Assembly: GCA_039707465.1 (NCBI GenBank)
Contig: CM077643.1
Location: forward strand, 44,148,605-44,212,604
Source: Rhabdophis nuchalis
Lineage: Eukaryota > Chordata > Lepidosauria > Squamata > Natricidae
DNA: 64,000 nucleotides
Direction of reading: 5' to 3'
Part shown: in pieces, positions 35,511 to 46,495 of the stretch
Position numbering within the stretch: position 1 is the first letter of the stretch
Layout: each line of letters starts with the position of its first letter
Notes under the pieces: model-generated
The model's input: only the letters and a program-made list of their open reading frames with translations
The model's database searches: none
What the model was told of the DNA's origin: nothing
Translations under genes and position numbers: made by a program

Positions 35511-35850
35511 CTAAGGGGGAGAGCCTTCTCTGTGGGAGCGTGGGAGCGCCTTCCTTCTGGAATGAGCTGCCCCCAGAGCTTCACATAATTCCCGACCTCC
35601 GGTCCTTCCAACACACCCTAAAAAGTTGGCTTTTCCAGCAAGCCGGACTGGCCTGAATAAAATAAATGATTAATTTAATTGTTAACTTTAATTTAATTTT
35701 TAAAATTTTATTGTAAATGTCAATTGGGTTTTTTTGGGGATATTTTATTTAATCTCCCTTTTAACTTTTGTAATATGTGTTTTTTATGTTGTACGCCGCC
35801 TGAGTCCTTTGGGAGAAGGGCGGCATATAAATCCAATAAACCTCAGTAAA
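35511..35850 (+). mobile_element. L2/CR1-group LINE 3' end, divergent subfamily
   Basis: The coding end (GGGAGAGCCTTCTCTGTGGG, then TTCTGGAATGAGCTGCCCCC) parallels the L2 C-terminus, and the 3' end reads GTACGCCGCCTGAGTCC, GGGAGAAGGGCGGCATATAA and ATCCAATAAA. It is a separate subfamily from the ATT-tailed copies. Confidence 0.75.
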
Positions 35851-35972
35851 CCTCTATATCTCCTTCTCGATGGTAGGAGGGTAAAGAAGTGGTGTCCAGG
35901 GTGTGAGTCGTCCCTGAACCTAAATCCAGGTAGCTAATTTTTATTTCTACAGATGTAGTAAAGTATGGGAAG

Positions 35973-36332
35973 CAGGGGTGGGTTTCTGCCAGTTCTAATC
36001 TCTTCTATAGAAGAGTATCCACAAATCTACAGTGCCATTTAGAACCAGTTCCAGCTCCCTCCCTCCCGCCCATCAGCCCATCATCAAGAGGAAGAGCGAG
36101 AGGAGGAATTCTGGGAGTTGAAGTTCACAAGTCTTAAAGTTGTCAAGTTTGAGCACCCCAGTCACATGACTGCCAAGCCACTTCCACCCAGTCACAATGG
36201 CTGGCAAGCCACTCCCACCCAGTCACATGGCTGGCAAGCCACTCCCAGCTGGTCACATGGCAGGCAAGCCACTCCCACAAAGCAGGCCACACCTACAGAA
36301 GAGGTTCTAAAAAATTTTGAAACCCACCACTG
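35973..36332. mobile_element. hAT-type MITE, CAGGGGTGGGTTTC copy
   Basis: The ends CAGGGGTGGGTTTC and GAAACCCACCACTG are inverted repeats with one mismatch. The flanks ATGGGAAG and ATAGGAAG agree at 7 of 8. The interior carries a roughly 25-bp unit (CACATGGCTGGCAAGCCACT) repeated four to five times and a piece of hairpin-MITE arm near 36105-36160. Confidence 0.82.
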
Positions 36333-37404
36333 ATAGGAAGGATCTCCCCTGAGACCTTCGTACAACATAAGGCAGAAATTATGGATCAAATCTGGAATTC
36401 AATATAATCTATACAAGAATTTAATCCAGATTGCTCTGAATCTAGAGAAGGAAGCAGTTAGCAGAGGAGGGATAAAAGCAACCCCATTCAATTGGGGAGA
36501 ATTTCTGCAAAACAGAACTGCATCCTGTATTAAATTGGGAAGTGGGGAAGGAGTGTTCTCTGGCACACTACTTTGACATGATGCTGTGAAAGGCTTTGTG
36601 AGAGTCACCCACACACGCTATTTACCCAGGAGCACAGGCATTCGTGCGTGGGCAGATGCAAAATGTTCCTTCACCCACATCTCCTTTTATGGATCACAAG
36701 GGGTGGGCAGAGATGTATCACCATGGAATATATGTCAGAAAGCTCTACTAAAGGAGTCTATGAAAAATCTCTTCTTCTCCAAAGCAAAGTGATGATTTGG
36801 ATAGCTTGGCATTTGCTAATTTTAAATGTAAATGTAAAGGTAACTGCTGATCCCTGCAACCCCAAAACAACACGACCCAAATGCCAAAAGGAGATACCAG
36901 AAAATTGAAAGGAATGAAGTCGCTTTTTTAAAATTAAAAATCTGTCTTTGGGATGGAAAGCTGAGTCTCAAATATTCTTAGACATACTTAATGGCCGACT
37001 CAGTGACGCCAAAATGCTAACTGAATTAGGAAGGAGGGCTTTTCTCCACTTTTACATAACCATAATATAACCGTGAGCTGGTAAACCTCCTTTTTCTGCC
37101 GTGTCACCCTGACACTTCAGCCTGTGTGTGAAACAATAATCTTAGCTCTAGCAATAGTATCCTTTTCCCTTTTAAGTTCACACCTTCCAATAACAGCCGT
37201 AAGTTGTATAAAAGTTTATTTAACCCCCATTAGGTTGCAATGTAGGCCAGGTAATCAATAATAGGCAGGATCAGTGTGGTGCTTATTTTTCGTTTCAGTT
37301 TGATGCAGGCATACCCGCCTCCCAATTCAATTCTTGGTCAACCTTGTCTATGGCCATTCTGCCCTTGCCTTTCTATAAGCTGAAAGCAGTATAAGGCTGC
37401 TAGT
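36333..37404. other. Gene-free sequence
   Basis: No coding region or known repeat family was recognised in this kilobase. Confidence 0.5.
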
Positions 37405-37503
37405 GTCTGTATATGTATATGTATTTTTAATTCCCCGTGCACCGCCTCGAGTCCCTTCGGGGGGAGAGAGCGGTTTACAAATTAAATTATGTATTTATTT
37501 ATT
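37405..37503 (+). mobile_element. L2-type LINE, extreme 3' end
   Basis: Only the terminal motif is left (GTGCACCGCCTCGAGTCCCT, then GGGGAGAGAGCGGTTTACAA) with a short ATTTA tail. Confidence 0.75.
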
Positions 37504-37515
37504 ATAAAGATTCTC

Positions 37516-38437
37516 AGTCATTCAGGTCATGGTTGTCCCAAAGGTGCTTTTTCAAGAGGCAACTGGACTTCCTTGTTTTTCTTTGAATATAGGAAAACAA
37601 ACCCATCAGGACAAGAATCAGCAGCCCACCTGCATTTGGAAGACAAAGGCCACTTGGCAAAGACAGCCAAGCCCACATTTTGGACAGAGACCCCTGGTTT
37701 GAAAGAGGGGTCAAAGAGGCCATCTGTGTCAAAATTGAACAGCCCTCTCTCAACAGAAGGGTAAGGGGATACAACCAAATCTACCCTCTGTCTACAACAC
37801 AGTCCTTTCAGCAGTTCCAAGAAGGCTCCACACTGATTTGCACTGCTCAAGTGACCCTAAGGACACAGATAGACCTCCAAGTGGCCTCAGTGACTCTCTA
37901 CAAGAATGCAAATGGCCGTCTGTCTGCAAGAAATATAAATCATTCCATTCTCCACCATCCAGTCAGAGCTGAAGAAACTTCTTTTTTTATAAAGTTTTTT
38001 TATTTTTTCATTTTTATAACATAATCACTTGTACACTATTACATAGCCAGCATTGTATTGTATTATTAAATGTTTACCTCAATTCATCTTACCATCAACT
38101 CCCAAAAACAATTATTGGCACTTCTGCTCTCCATACACCATATTTGTACCCTATCCATCACTTTCTTCTTCTTCTCTCCTCCCCTCTCTAACTCCTTTCT
38201 TCCCTCTGTCATCCTTCCCTTCTCTACTTCCCCTTCCTCTCTCCTTCTCCTCTCTACCCTTTCCACTCCTCATTTATCTTTCCCCCTCCTTGTCCTCTCT
38301 CCTATCTCTCTCTTCTTTCCTTACCTCTCTCTTTTTCTTCCCACTCTAGAGCTGAAGAAACTTCTTAAATGAGAAACAAAAACACCTTCAAAGAAAAACA
38401 AGAAAGTCCAGTTTCCTCTTGAAAAAGCACCTTTGTG
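37516..38437 (+). mobile_element. Penelope-like element remnant
   Basis: Outer arms are inverted: 37516-37590 (GGTCATGGTTGTCCCAAAGG, then GGACTTCCTTGTTTTTCTTT) mirrors 38365-38437 (TTCAAAGAAAAACAAGAAAG, then CTTGAAAAAGCACCTTTG). Between them, 37600-37760 encodes in two frames a segment like SAAHLHLEDKGH and then WFERGVKEAI (37695-37724) and QPSLNRR, the end of the GIY-YIG endonuclease domain of Penelope-like elements. The RT is absent. A 364-bp L1-type insertion interrupts it at 37984-38347. Confidence 0.75.
37984..38347 (-). mobile_element. L1-type 3' end inserted in the Penelope-like element
   Basis: An exact 19-bp duplication, AGAGCTGAAGAAACTTCTT, flanks the insert (37965-37983 and 38348-38366). 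On the minus strand it starts with a long purine-rich tract (GAGAGGAAGGGGAAGTAGAG and similar) and ends in an A-rich tail with an AATAAA-type signal. A polypurine 3' UTR followed by an A tail fits L1. No coding part is included. Confidence 0.75.
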
Positions 38438-38551
38438 ATAGTAAGACTATACTGGGGATCTATCAGAATTGCCTAATAACACAAGAGTGCTGAACCAGCA
38501 GTAGCTTTAATGGGACAGCATCGGAAACATTTCAGAAAGGATCCTCCATAG

Positions 38552-38796
38552 CAAGGATGAAATTCAGCAGGTTCTGACAGATTCTGGAGAACCGGTAGCT
38601 GAAATTTTGAGTAGGTTGGAAAACCAGCAAATACCATCTCTGGCTGGCCCCAGAGGAGGGTGAGAATGGAGATTTTGCAATATTCTTCCCCCAGGAGTGG
38701 GGAGGGAATGGGGATTTTGTGGTATCCTACCCCTGCCACGTCCAACAAGCCACACCCACAGAACCGGTAGTAAAAAAAAATCAAATTTCACCACTG
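38552..38796. mobile_element. hAT-type MITE, exact 8-bp duplication
   Basis: The exact duplication CTCCATAG flanks it (38544-38551, 38797-38804). The ends CAAGGATGAAATTC and AAATTTCACCACTG are imperfect inverted repeats. The body matches the copies at 14267 and 24381 (AGCAGGTTCTGACAG, GAGAACCGGTAGC, GGAGATTTTGCAATATTC). Confidence 0.88.
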
Positions 38797-39432
38797 CTCC
38801 ATAGTCCTTATGTTTTTGGAGAGTAAAAGGAACGGAGGGGAAAAATACTTTGTCTTGCAAGTTTCTGTAAATGTAACCTTACAGTAAAAATAGTGCTCTT
38901 GGTTGTACTTGTTTGGACTACCTCAAAAAATTAAGACTTATATAAAGGAATGAAAAGAAGGGAGGGAGCCTCTTAGTAGAGAGGATATTCTAACTCCTAT
39001 TCTGAGTTATTAATTTTGCTCCATTTTAATTATGAAAGAATAGGTTGTAGGAGAAGGAGCACTCTAATCAGCAATGGAGAAACGCCATTTGCCTAAATAT
39101 ATGGCATTTCTGTTATTTTTATTGTAATGTTAACATTTTGGAATACTTCATATACTATTGCCCAGCCACAACAAAAGGTATAATCGCCATGGAAGCAGCC
39201 CAACCTCTGATAACAATCTCTGCTGTCTGTCCTAGAATACACAAAGGATTTTCTCCTAATCATCATACCTAGCTCACACATCCTAAGGACCAGGCTTCTA
39301 GGCTGCCTAGAGCCCCCCTTCCGTTCACATTCAGAAAACAGCCAGCTTTTCATACATGATTCTCAACAGAGGAAGCATTCAAAAGTTCTGCCCTCTTCTG
39401 GCTCAATGGAAAAACTGCAATTAACTGCAGAT
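38797..39432. other. Gene-free sequence
   Basis: Nothing was recognised in this stretch. Confidence 0.45.
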
Positions 39433-39545
39433 AAAGGTAAAGGTTCCCCTTGCACATATGTGCTAGTCATTCCCGACTCTAGGGGGCGGTGCTCATCTCC
39501 GTTTCAAAGCCGAAGAGCCAGTGCTGTCCAAGGATGTCTCCGTGA
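39433..39545 (-). mobile_element. SINE 3' fragment, ACCTTT family, minus strand
   Basis: The + text GGTAAAGGTTCCCCTTGC, then GGGGCGGTGCTCATCTCCGT, is the complement of the 3' half of the SINE at 21945-22305. Confidence 0.85.
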
Positions 39546-39906
39546 TTGAAAAGAAATGGGTAAGTAGCAAGAGGGCAGAATTGAAGACTTAAAAAACTAC
39601 TGACCCCACAAAGCCCTTAATAAGCAGAAGACTCTGACATCCCCTAAATTCTGCTGAAGATGTTACTACCCTGGTAACAAAACCCATTGGTCGCGATTGG
39701 TGTGTCCTTCCCCCCTCTCACCCCCCCCCAGTGCCATTCGGGCAGCACAAGCAGATGTGCCTCTCCACCCCGGGGAGCTTTGTGGGGAGGTGGCCACGCA
39801 GCCTCCCTGCCCCTGGGAAAGGAGCAACTTGGGCCCGGCTGCCCAGTCCCCGCTTTGCCACAGAGGCTGGAGGGCCAGAGGAGCAGCGGGACAGGGCAGT
39901 CCATGC
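39546..39906. other. GC-rich stretch of unknown nature
   Basis: About 39690-39905 is clearly richer in GC than its surroundings and open in several frames on both strands. None of the translations resembles a known protein. It adjoins the CR1 3' end at 39907, so it may be older repeat sequence. Confidence 0.4.
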
Positions 39907-40323
39907 CTGACTAGAGGACTAGAGGCTAAAACATACGATGAACAGCTGAGGAACCAGGCATGGCTGGTCTAGTGAAGAGAAGAACCAGGGGAGACAGGAT
40001 AGCATCTTCCAATATTTGAGGGGCTACCACAGAGATGAGGGGGGGCAAGCTATTTTCTAAAGCCCCTGAAGGCCAGACAAGGAACAATTGATGGAAACTG
40101 AACAAGGAGAGATTCAACCTGGAAATAAGGAGACATTTTCTGAGAACAATCCACCGATGGGAAAAAAGTTGCCTTTGGAAGTTGTGGGACTTCCATCACT
40201 GGAAACTTTCAGGAAGAGACTGGGCTGCCATCTGTCAGAAATGGTGTAGGGTCTCCTGCTTGGGCAGGGGGTTGGACTAGATGACCTAGAAGGTCCCTTC
40301 CAACTCTGATATTCTATATTCTA
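39907..40323 (+). mobile_element. CR1 LINE, 3' end
   Basis: Truncated CR1: begins with GACTAGAGGACTAGAGGCTA, carries the C-terminal RT region with several frame breaks, and ends GGGGGTTGGACTAGATGACC, CCTTCCAACTCTGATATTC, TATATTCT. It is more diverged than the copy ending at 3356. Confidence 0.88.
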
Positions 40324-41211
40324 AGCTCGGAGAACAAACCTGCACCCTCAAGTTGCAGCAAAATCAACCACCCATAGAGCAATCAGTAGAAGATTTAACT
40401 CAGTGCTGACATCTTCTGGGAAAAACAAAACATTTTTTTTTATTGTGAAAATTGGGGGGTGGGGGGACTCTACATAATATAGTAACTACTGTCATAATCC
40501 CAGTAGTTAAAATACTTTTTGAGTTCTGGAACACGAGTGACCAGATCTGAGCTATCCAACTCTTTTCCCCAGGATCTCACCAAAAAAGTAGCTGATGACT
40601 TGCTGGAAACTTGGGCTTGTGAAGATGTGTAAAGCCTTCCCCATGAAGCTGCTTCCTGAGGACAGTAGCAGTGTGTCACCCTGCCAGAGAGCACTATTAT
40701 ATTAGGAAATAGTGTGTGAAGGTCATCTTTTTCCCAGAGTTATGAAAAAGGAGGTTTTATTTCATTTTTTCCATATGCGTGGTTGCTTAGCAAACACCAC
40801 ATTAGCTTGTATGTCTGAGATGCATATAATGTAGTTTTTTCCTCTATTTCTGGATTGGTGTTTTGTTTCTGTTTAAAAAAGAAGAGAGAAGCACAAATGG
40901 AGCATGAAACCAAAATCTAAAAAGCAAAAGCAAAACACAGAAATTAAAATAATGCAGGAACAAACCTCAAAATAACAGTAACAAACCCTACCTAAATAGG
41001 GTTTAAACATAAGCAATTTAACAGAGAAAGAAAATTTTAAAAATTAATATGCCATTTTTTTTCTATCCAGAATGGCATTTGTTCAGCCATTTTTCTTTGT
41101 GCTTTAATAGGGCAGGTGTGTTTTAATATTTGTTGCAAAACTCTTTCCCTTTTATTCATTTTTGTGGACAAATGAGTTGCATCAATGACGGTTGCATAAT
41201 TAATTCAGAGT
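40324..41211. other. Gene-free AT-rich sequence
   Basis: No gene or repeat family was recognised. Confidence 0.45.
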
Positions 41212-41222
41212 AGAAAGCGTTT

Positions 41223-41612
41223 TTTTAAAAAAATTCCTCTTTCCTGGGGGAAGATCCAGGGGAGGCAGGGGGGGCCACGGCCCTGCCCGCTGGGGGCCTG
41301 GAAGGAGAGATAGAAGACACAATTGCCAAGAGACTTAGATCCAAAAAATAACTTTGCCTTGATTTTTGAGTAATATTGTATAACATGTGTATCTGGATTT
41401 TTGCAAATGACTGACAGCATTGAACTGAGAATTTAGAAATATGTACTTGTTTTCACCTTATAGTTTTATGGAAAATGCTTTTTGTTACCAATTTATTATG
41501 AAGCCCCGGAAGGGCCAATGATTTCGACGCGAAAGCTCTAAAAATTTCTTTGTATCCCTTTCCCTACCCTACTGAAAAAATTGTAAAAACCAATAAAACT
41601 TTTTCAATATAA
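41223..41612 (+). mobile_element. L1 relative with ORF1 but no ORF2 (HAL1-like), copy 2
   Basis: An exact 11-bp duplication, AGAAAGCGTTT, flanks the copy (41212-41222, 41613-41623). It begins inside ORF1, encoding a Gly/Ala/Pro-rich stretch and the C-terminus IEDTIAKRLRSKK before a stop at about 41349. About 260 bp of 3' UTR follow, ending with AACCAATAAAACTTTTTC. The last codons and the 3' UTR end (TATGAAG..CCGG.., AACCAATAAAA) match copy 1 at 11941-12491. There is no room for ORF2 in either copy. Confidence 0.78.
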
Positions 41613-42045
41613 AGAAAGCGTTTGAAAAATTGGCTCTGAAATATGACATTGAGACCTCCATCTTGAATTTAAGTTTCAGTGGAAATTACATTTGGTGTAG
41701 AGCTGGATAATCATTAGCTATAATTTACTAGTCATCTTCCATTTTGGTTGATATATTAATTCCCTTTGTGGTGCCTGGATGTGGTCCCGGATTTTATTGT
41801 TTGAAAAAAATGAAGGGCCACCTTTGGTGGTAAAAGATAACATCCCCCCCCCCCACCAATACCCATGTAATTAATTGTAGTAGGCCAAAGGTATATAAAC
41901 TCTGGTTCTGTTTTTGCTCATGGCCACTCAGTTTTGCTGGGAAGTCTTCCCTGGGTGATTTTAATATTATCCTTTGTTTTTGTTTTGCACTGCCTGAAGA
42001 TGTTTACATGGGAAAAGGTATAAATATGTATTATGTTATAAAACA

Positions 42046-42399
42046 GGGTTGTCAAACTTGACTTCATTCAGGGTTGTGTTTGACCTTGGGGCGTGGCCAT
42101 GGTTGGCGTGGCCCGCTCAACATCACTTGTGTCGAGGGCGCCAGTGGTGGCCCAAGCTCTCTGCCAGAGAAAACGGACTCCTGAGCTCCGTTTTCGGCTG
42201 CGACGGTGTCCTGCAACCCTCTGCCAGCAAAAATGGAGCTCGGGAGGACCCACATGCAGCCCTCCCAAGCTGTTTTCGCTGGCTGAGGCACCACAGGCTG
42301 GTCCTTTGCTGTTTCCAGAGCAGCCCCATGGGGCAGATCTAAACACCCCGCAGGCTGGATTTGGCCCCCCGGGCCTTGAGTTTGACAAACAAATTGTTA
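42046..42399. mobile_element. hAT-type MITE, GTGTCAAAC family
   Basis: The left end CAGGGTTGTCAAACTTGA and the right-end text CTTGAGTTTGACAA are inverted. The likely 8-bp duplication is TTATAAAA/TTATAAAC (7 of 8). The body is moderately GC-rich, with repeats such as CTCTGCCAG and AAAACGGA. A shorter relative lies at 58677-58807. Confidence 0.65.
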
Positions 42400-44032
42400 T
42401 AAACAAATCTTATTGATGCATGAAGGCAGCAAGACTCATAAGGAGTAGTTAAACCCAAGTGAAACACACTCAGTGTTTCTCCAGGTTGGAGGATGAAGAT
42501 TGCTTGCCCTTTAATGCTTACTGGCCTATAGTAAAATCCTATTATGTACAGCTTTCTCTGACATCCAATAGATAGGAGCTGTGCACCCTTTGAAAATAAT
42601 TGAGAAATGCTTTTGACTTTGCATAAACACATGACATCTTTATCATACATTAAAGAAGCCCAACTTTTTTCAGGATTTCGTTTTGTTGTTGTTTTGACCA
42701 TTTAGTTGTGTATGACCCTTGGTGACCATACAGGCTACCTTCTTAAGGACAGCTTTTTTTCACTTGTTGGATGTTCATCTGTGTATTGGATTTGATGTTA
42801 TCAAGCTAGTGTATTTGTTTGACCCTTCTTCTTCTTCCACTAACATGCATGAAATGGCCAAAGTAAATCAGACGTAGTTTTATGATTTTCGCTTCTAGTG
42901 ATATGTCTGATTTTGTACAATTTAACGCCTCCCTGTTAGTTACTCTGGCTGTCCATGGTATATGCAGTAATTTACGCCAGCACTACAGTTCAAAGGCATC
43001 AATTCTTCTTCGATCAGCCATTCTTAGTGTCCAGCTCCCACACCCATACATCATTACAGGGAAGACTATTACTCTAACTAGCTGCTTTTTGTATTTTTAT
43101 CAATATTGCTGCTCAGGGTTTTGTAATAGCTTTAAAAAGTGCCTCAAGAGCCACATCACATTGAATGATTTATTTCCTTAAACCAGCAAGAGCTTTTTAA
43201 GGTTCTCTCCAACAGTATTCCTGGTGAATACTGACCATCTCCAAAAGTAGCCTGAACAAATTATAGGAATTGCATCAGGGCTTCCAGGAACAGCAACCAG
43301 CAATCAACTCCAAGCCATGGCTTCTACGTTATCAATCTAGAAATAGCCATGAACTTAATAGGACTCATGTGTCACAGCTCTGATCTGGGAGGGGAATATT
43401 CTTTCCATAGGTCTTAATGCAGACCATGCACTAGCACCAGTTCCATTTCTATCTCTTGCCTGCATGTGAATTAATTGAATTCATACATTAATACAGTACA
43501 CTATCCCCCCCCCCCCCCCCCCCCCATTTTTGCTGACCTTAGAGGACTTCACCAGAGATACGGTGACTTTACTGAAAAGTGGGTAGACATTTTGGGCTCA
43601 TCTTTCCAATTTTGTGGAATTTGGAATAATTTGTAGCATTAGAGTACAGAGTCTATTAAATGTAGTGGAGTCTTAACACATTTTCCTTTAGATTTTTAAA
43701 TCCCATTTTTATTATTTTTAAAAATAACCCAAGGTGGCAAATATATCTAGGTAATACTCCTTCCTCCTCCTATTTTTCCCATAAAAATAACCCTGTGACG
43801 TGAGTTGGGTTGAGACAAAGTAATTGGCCCAAAGCCACCCAGTTAGCTTTCATGCCTACTGTTTATATTAGGGATTTTGTATTAAAATGGAATTAATGCT
43901 ATTAAAATCAGCATATTGTTGGCAAACTTCTGGAACACAATTGAATACAGATCTGTAATTTGCATGCCACTAAATAGGGATAACTTTAGCTCCCAACATC
44001 CTTCTGCAAGTGTCTATGGACATTCTCATTCA
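42400..44032. other. Gene-free sequence
   Basis: A C run (about 43506-43526) is present, and about 43790-43860 has SINE-like text (TTGGCCCAAAGCCACCCAGT). No gene was recognised. Confidence 0.45.
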
Positions 44033-44267
44033 TCCAGGTCATGGTTGTTCCAAAGATGCTTTTTCAAGAGGTAACTGGACTTTCTGGTTTTTCTTTGAAG
44101 ACGTTTCGCTTCTCATTCAAGAAGCTGAAGCTGAAGAAGCTTCTTGGATAAGAAGTGAAATGTCTTCAAGGAGCTGAAGAAGCTTCTTGGCCAGGAAGCA
44201 AAATGTCTTCAAAGAAAAACCAGCAAGTCCAGTCGCCTCTTGAAAAAGCACCTTTGGGACATCCTTC
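44033..44267. mobile_element. Penelope-like terminal repeats, inverted pair without body
   Basis: The left arm (CAGGTCATGGTTGTTCCAAA ... GAAGACGTTTCGCTTCTCAT) and the right arm (GTCTTCAAAGAAAAACCAGC ... TTGAAAAAGCACCTTTGGGA) are complementary and match the outer arms of the element at 37516-38437. The coding interior is gone. Confidence 0.65.
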
Positions 44268-44865
44268 TGCAAGGCCACATTTTTCCTCAGTCCAGCGTAA
44301 CTGCTGCTATACCCACACAGATCCCTATGTTTTAGATGGGTTTTTAGGACACTGGGTCATTAGTAAGCCAGCACAGAATAGACCACTGGTGAACCAGCAC
44401 ACAGCAGCTGAATCCAGCCATAAGGGCTGTACTAAGCACCAATTAAACAACACAGTATTTCATCTATACATTAGTAAAATTCTGATTCCTGTAACCTTTA
44501 ACTATTACCCATAGGTCAACACTTTTTGAACAAAGTGGCCTAGTTTACACAATGTGTTCAAAATCCAGATCCCATATCTCCTTGTGGTATTGAAATTTGA
44601 CACATTTGATTATATAGCACAAGTATTATCGTAAAGCAGTTTATGACATAATGCAAAATGCCATAAAACATTTCCTGTGCCAACCATTGTCTCTGCTATA
44701 CACTTCAACAAGGGCTGTTAACAGTTTATGACATAATACAGAATGTCGTTAAAACCATTCCTGGGCTGTTTGATTGCACTATACAGTTGAATATGGTCTT
44801 TTCAAAGCAGATACACCTCTTTTCCAGTGAAGGCTGTACATTAGAAGCTCTGTCATTGTTGAAGG

Positions 44866-45066
44866 CATTGAGGAATCCATTTGAGCTTGGCAATGTGGTT
44901 GCAAGTGTTTTGTCACCATTCGAGGAGACATCGTCAGTGTGCTTTGAATTGTGCTCGTCTATCTCAGCACTGGCCTTTAAATACCGTTTTACGTGATGCA
45001 GATTGGTGAAGTCTCCTTGAATGGTGACAAAACGTTTGCAACCATATCGCCAAACTGGGAGCTCAA
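44866..45066. repeat. Inverted-arm repeat, Penelope-like type
   Basis: TTGAGCTTGGCAATGTGGTT followed by GCAAGTGTTTTGTCACCATT is mirrored by AATGGTGACAAAACGTTTGC and AAACTGGGAGCTCAA. The wording resembles 10028-10188. The DIRS element begins about 40 bp further on. Confidence 0.45.
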
Positions 45067-45133
45067 ACCAATAGCTTACCTAAAAACCCGAGCTACTAAA
45101 ACGACCATTGTCTTACCTGAACGGTCCTTCTCG

Positions 45134-45245
45134 TAGCGCTGCGGGAGAGTCCAAGGATGGGTAAAATCAGCCTCGCTGCCCTAGGACTGAGTGTCAATTT
45201 CTTTGACCACGCCTCCTCTGGCTCTCCATGGTCAGTTTTAAAAAA
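45134..45245. repeat. DIRS left inverted terminal repeat
   Basis: It contains TCAGCCTCGCTGCCCTAGGA and TTGACCACGCCTCCTCTGGC and is the reverse complement of 51032-51146 with few differences. The outermost 34 bases or so (45100-45133) differ from the other end, as in other DIRS elements. Confidence 0.93.
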
Positions 45246-45329
45246 CGAATGTCTTTCACGAACAGGACGCCCGAACTAGAATAAAAAAAGCACAGATTAC
45301 AGGCACCTGATATACACCCTGGGTGGGTC

Positions 45330-45417
45330 TTGGACTCTCCCGCAGCGCTACGAGAAGGACCGTTCAGGTAAGACAACGGTCGTTCTCCATAGCGCTGCTT
45401 GGAGAGTCCAAGGATGG
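45330..45417. repeat. DIRS internal complementary region
   Basis: Positions 45330-45384 are the reverse complement of the left end 45100-45154 with one difference (at 45107). Positions 45382-45417 are the exact reverse complement of the right end 51118-51153. The two halves overlap in GTT, the complement of the AAC shared by both ends. This is the sequence expected if both ends are joined, and it lies just past the recombinase stop, as in DIRS1. Confidence 0.95.
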
Positions 45418-45429
45418 GACATACCCAAG

Positions 45430-46435
45430 CTATTGTGTCCCAGGGTGGGAAGATTCAGTGTCAAATATGACAGGAGCCGAGGCAACTTGTTGTAACACCC
45501 TCCTTCCAAAGGAGGCCTCGGCTGAGGCAAATGAGTCAATCTTGTAATTCCTAATGAAGGCAGTGGGGGATGCCCACGTCGCTGCCCTGCAAATGTCTAA
45601 GATAGAGGCCTGGGTGGCCCAAGAGGCTGTAGTCACGGCACTTCTGGTGGAATGAGCCAACACCTTGCCCGGAACAAGCCTGCCTTGGTTTTCGTAAGTC
45701 ATCTTAATGCAGGCCAGCAACCACCTGCTGATGGTCGACGATGAGACCTTGCGGCCCAATGACCCAGGTTGAAACACCACAAAAAGAGATTCAGTACTTC
45801 TCAAGTCTTTAGTCCTCTTGACATAAATACGTATGGCACGCCTAACGTCCAACTTATGCCAAGAGCATTCCCTGGGATGCTTGGGATCCAGACAAAAATT
45901 AGGGAGAATAATCTCCTAGTTCTGTGAAACTGAGAGTTCACTTTTGGAATAAATGAAGGGTTCAGTCTCAAAATGACCCGGTCTGCATGTATTATACACA
46001 GTTCCTCCCTGACCGAGAGTGCCGCCAGCTCGGACACCCTTCTAGCCGATGTAATTGCCATTAAGAAGGCAGTCTTTAGAGTCAAGTGGCGAAGGGAAAC
46101 CATGCGCATAGGTTCAAAGGGCGCAGAGGTCAAGGCTCTCAAGACATACAGTAAGTCCCAGGAAGGATATCTGTGGATAGTAGGAGGGCGGATGTTAGAT
46201 GCGCCCTTCAGAAAACTTGACCTGGGTGTGTTTACTCAAGGACTGATGAGCCCCTGCCCCCAAGATAGTGGACAGAGCCGCCACCTGGCGCCGGAGTGTG
46301 TTGGGTGCCAACCCTTTGTCCAACCCCTCCTGAAGAAAATTGATGAGCTGTGGAATGGAAGCTGACTTTCTGCAATACCCCGGGCCCTGCACCATTTAGA
46401 GAAGGCGACCCATGTCGCCTCGTAAATACGGTTCG
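45430..46435 (-). pseudogene. DIRS tyrosine recombinase, frameshifted
   Basis: The integrase-like recombinase that inserts circular DIRS DNA is spread over three frames. The N-terminal part (LSDKVIETIQTSRRPSTNRI, about 46500-46380) is in one frame. The segment 46142-45801 has ITSARRVSEL with the first catalytic Arg near 46043. The segment 45852-45430 carries the His-Ser-Thr-Arg box (His codon near 45654) and ends with the region around FIRNYKID, whose Tyr (codon near 45546) is the likely nucleophile. The catalytic Arg, His, Arg and Tyr are thus all still encoded, but frameshifts near 46240 and 45830 separate them. Confidence 0.88.
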
Positions 46436-46495
46436 TAGACGGTCGTCTGGACGTCTGTATGGTTTCTATGACCTTGTCAGATAGGTTTTGTTTCC

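Noticed and set aside
39644..39972. Overlapping GC-rich open frames as a small gene
   Set aside because: Open in several frames on both strands, Pro/Ala/Gly-rich, no conserved motif, no splice or promoter context, and next to a CR1 end.
45323..45547. Small + strand frames over the DIRS element end
   Set aside because: They lie antisense to the recombinase and across the internal complementary region; no protein resemblance.
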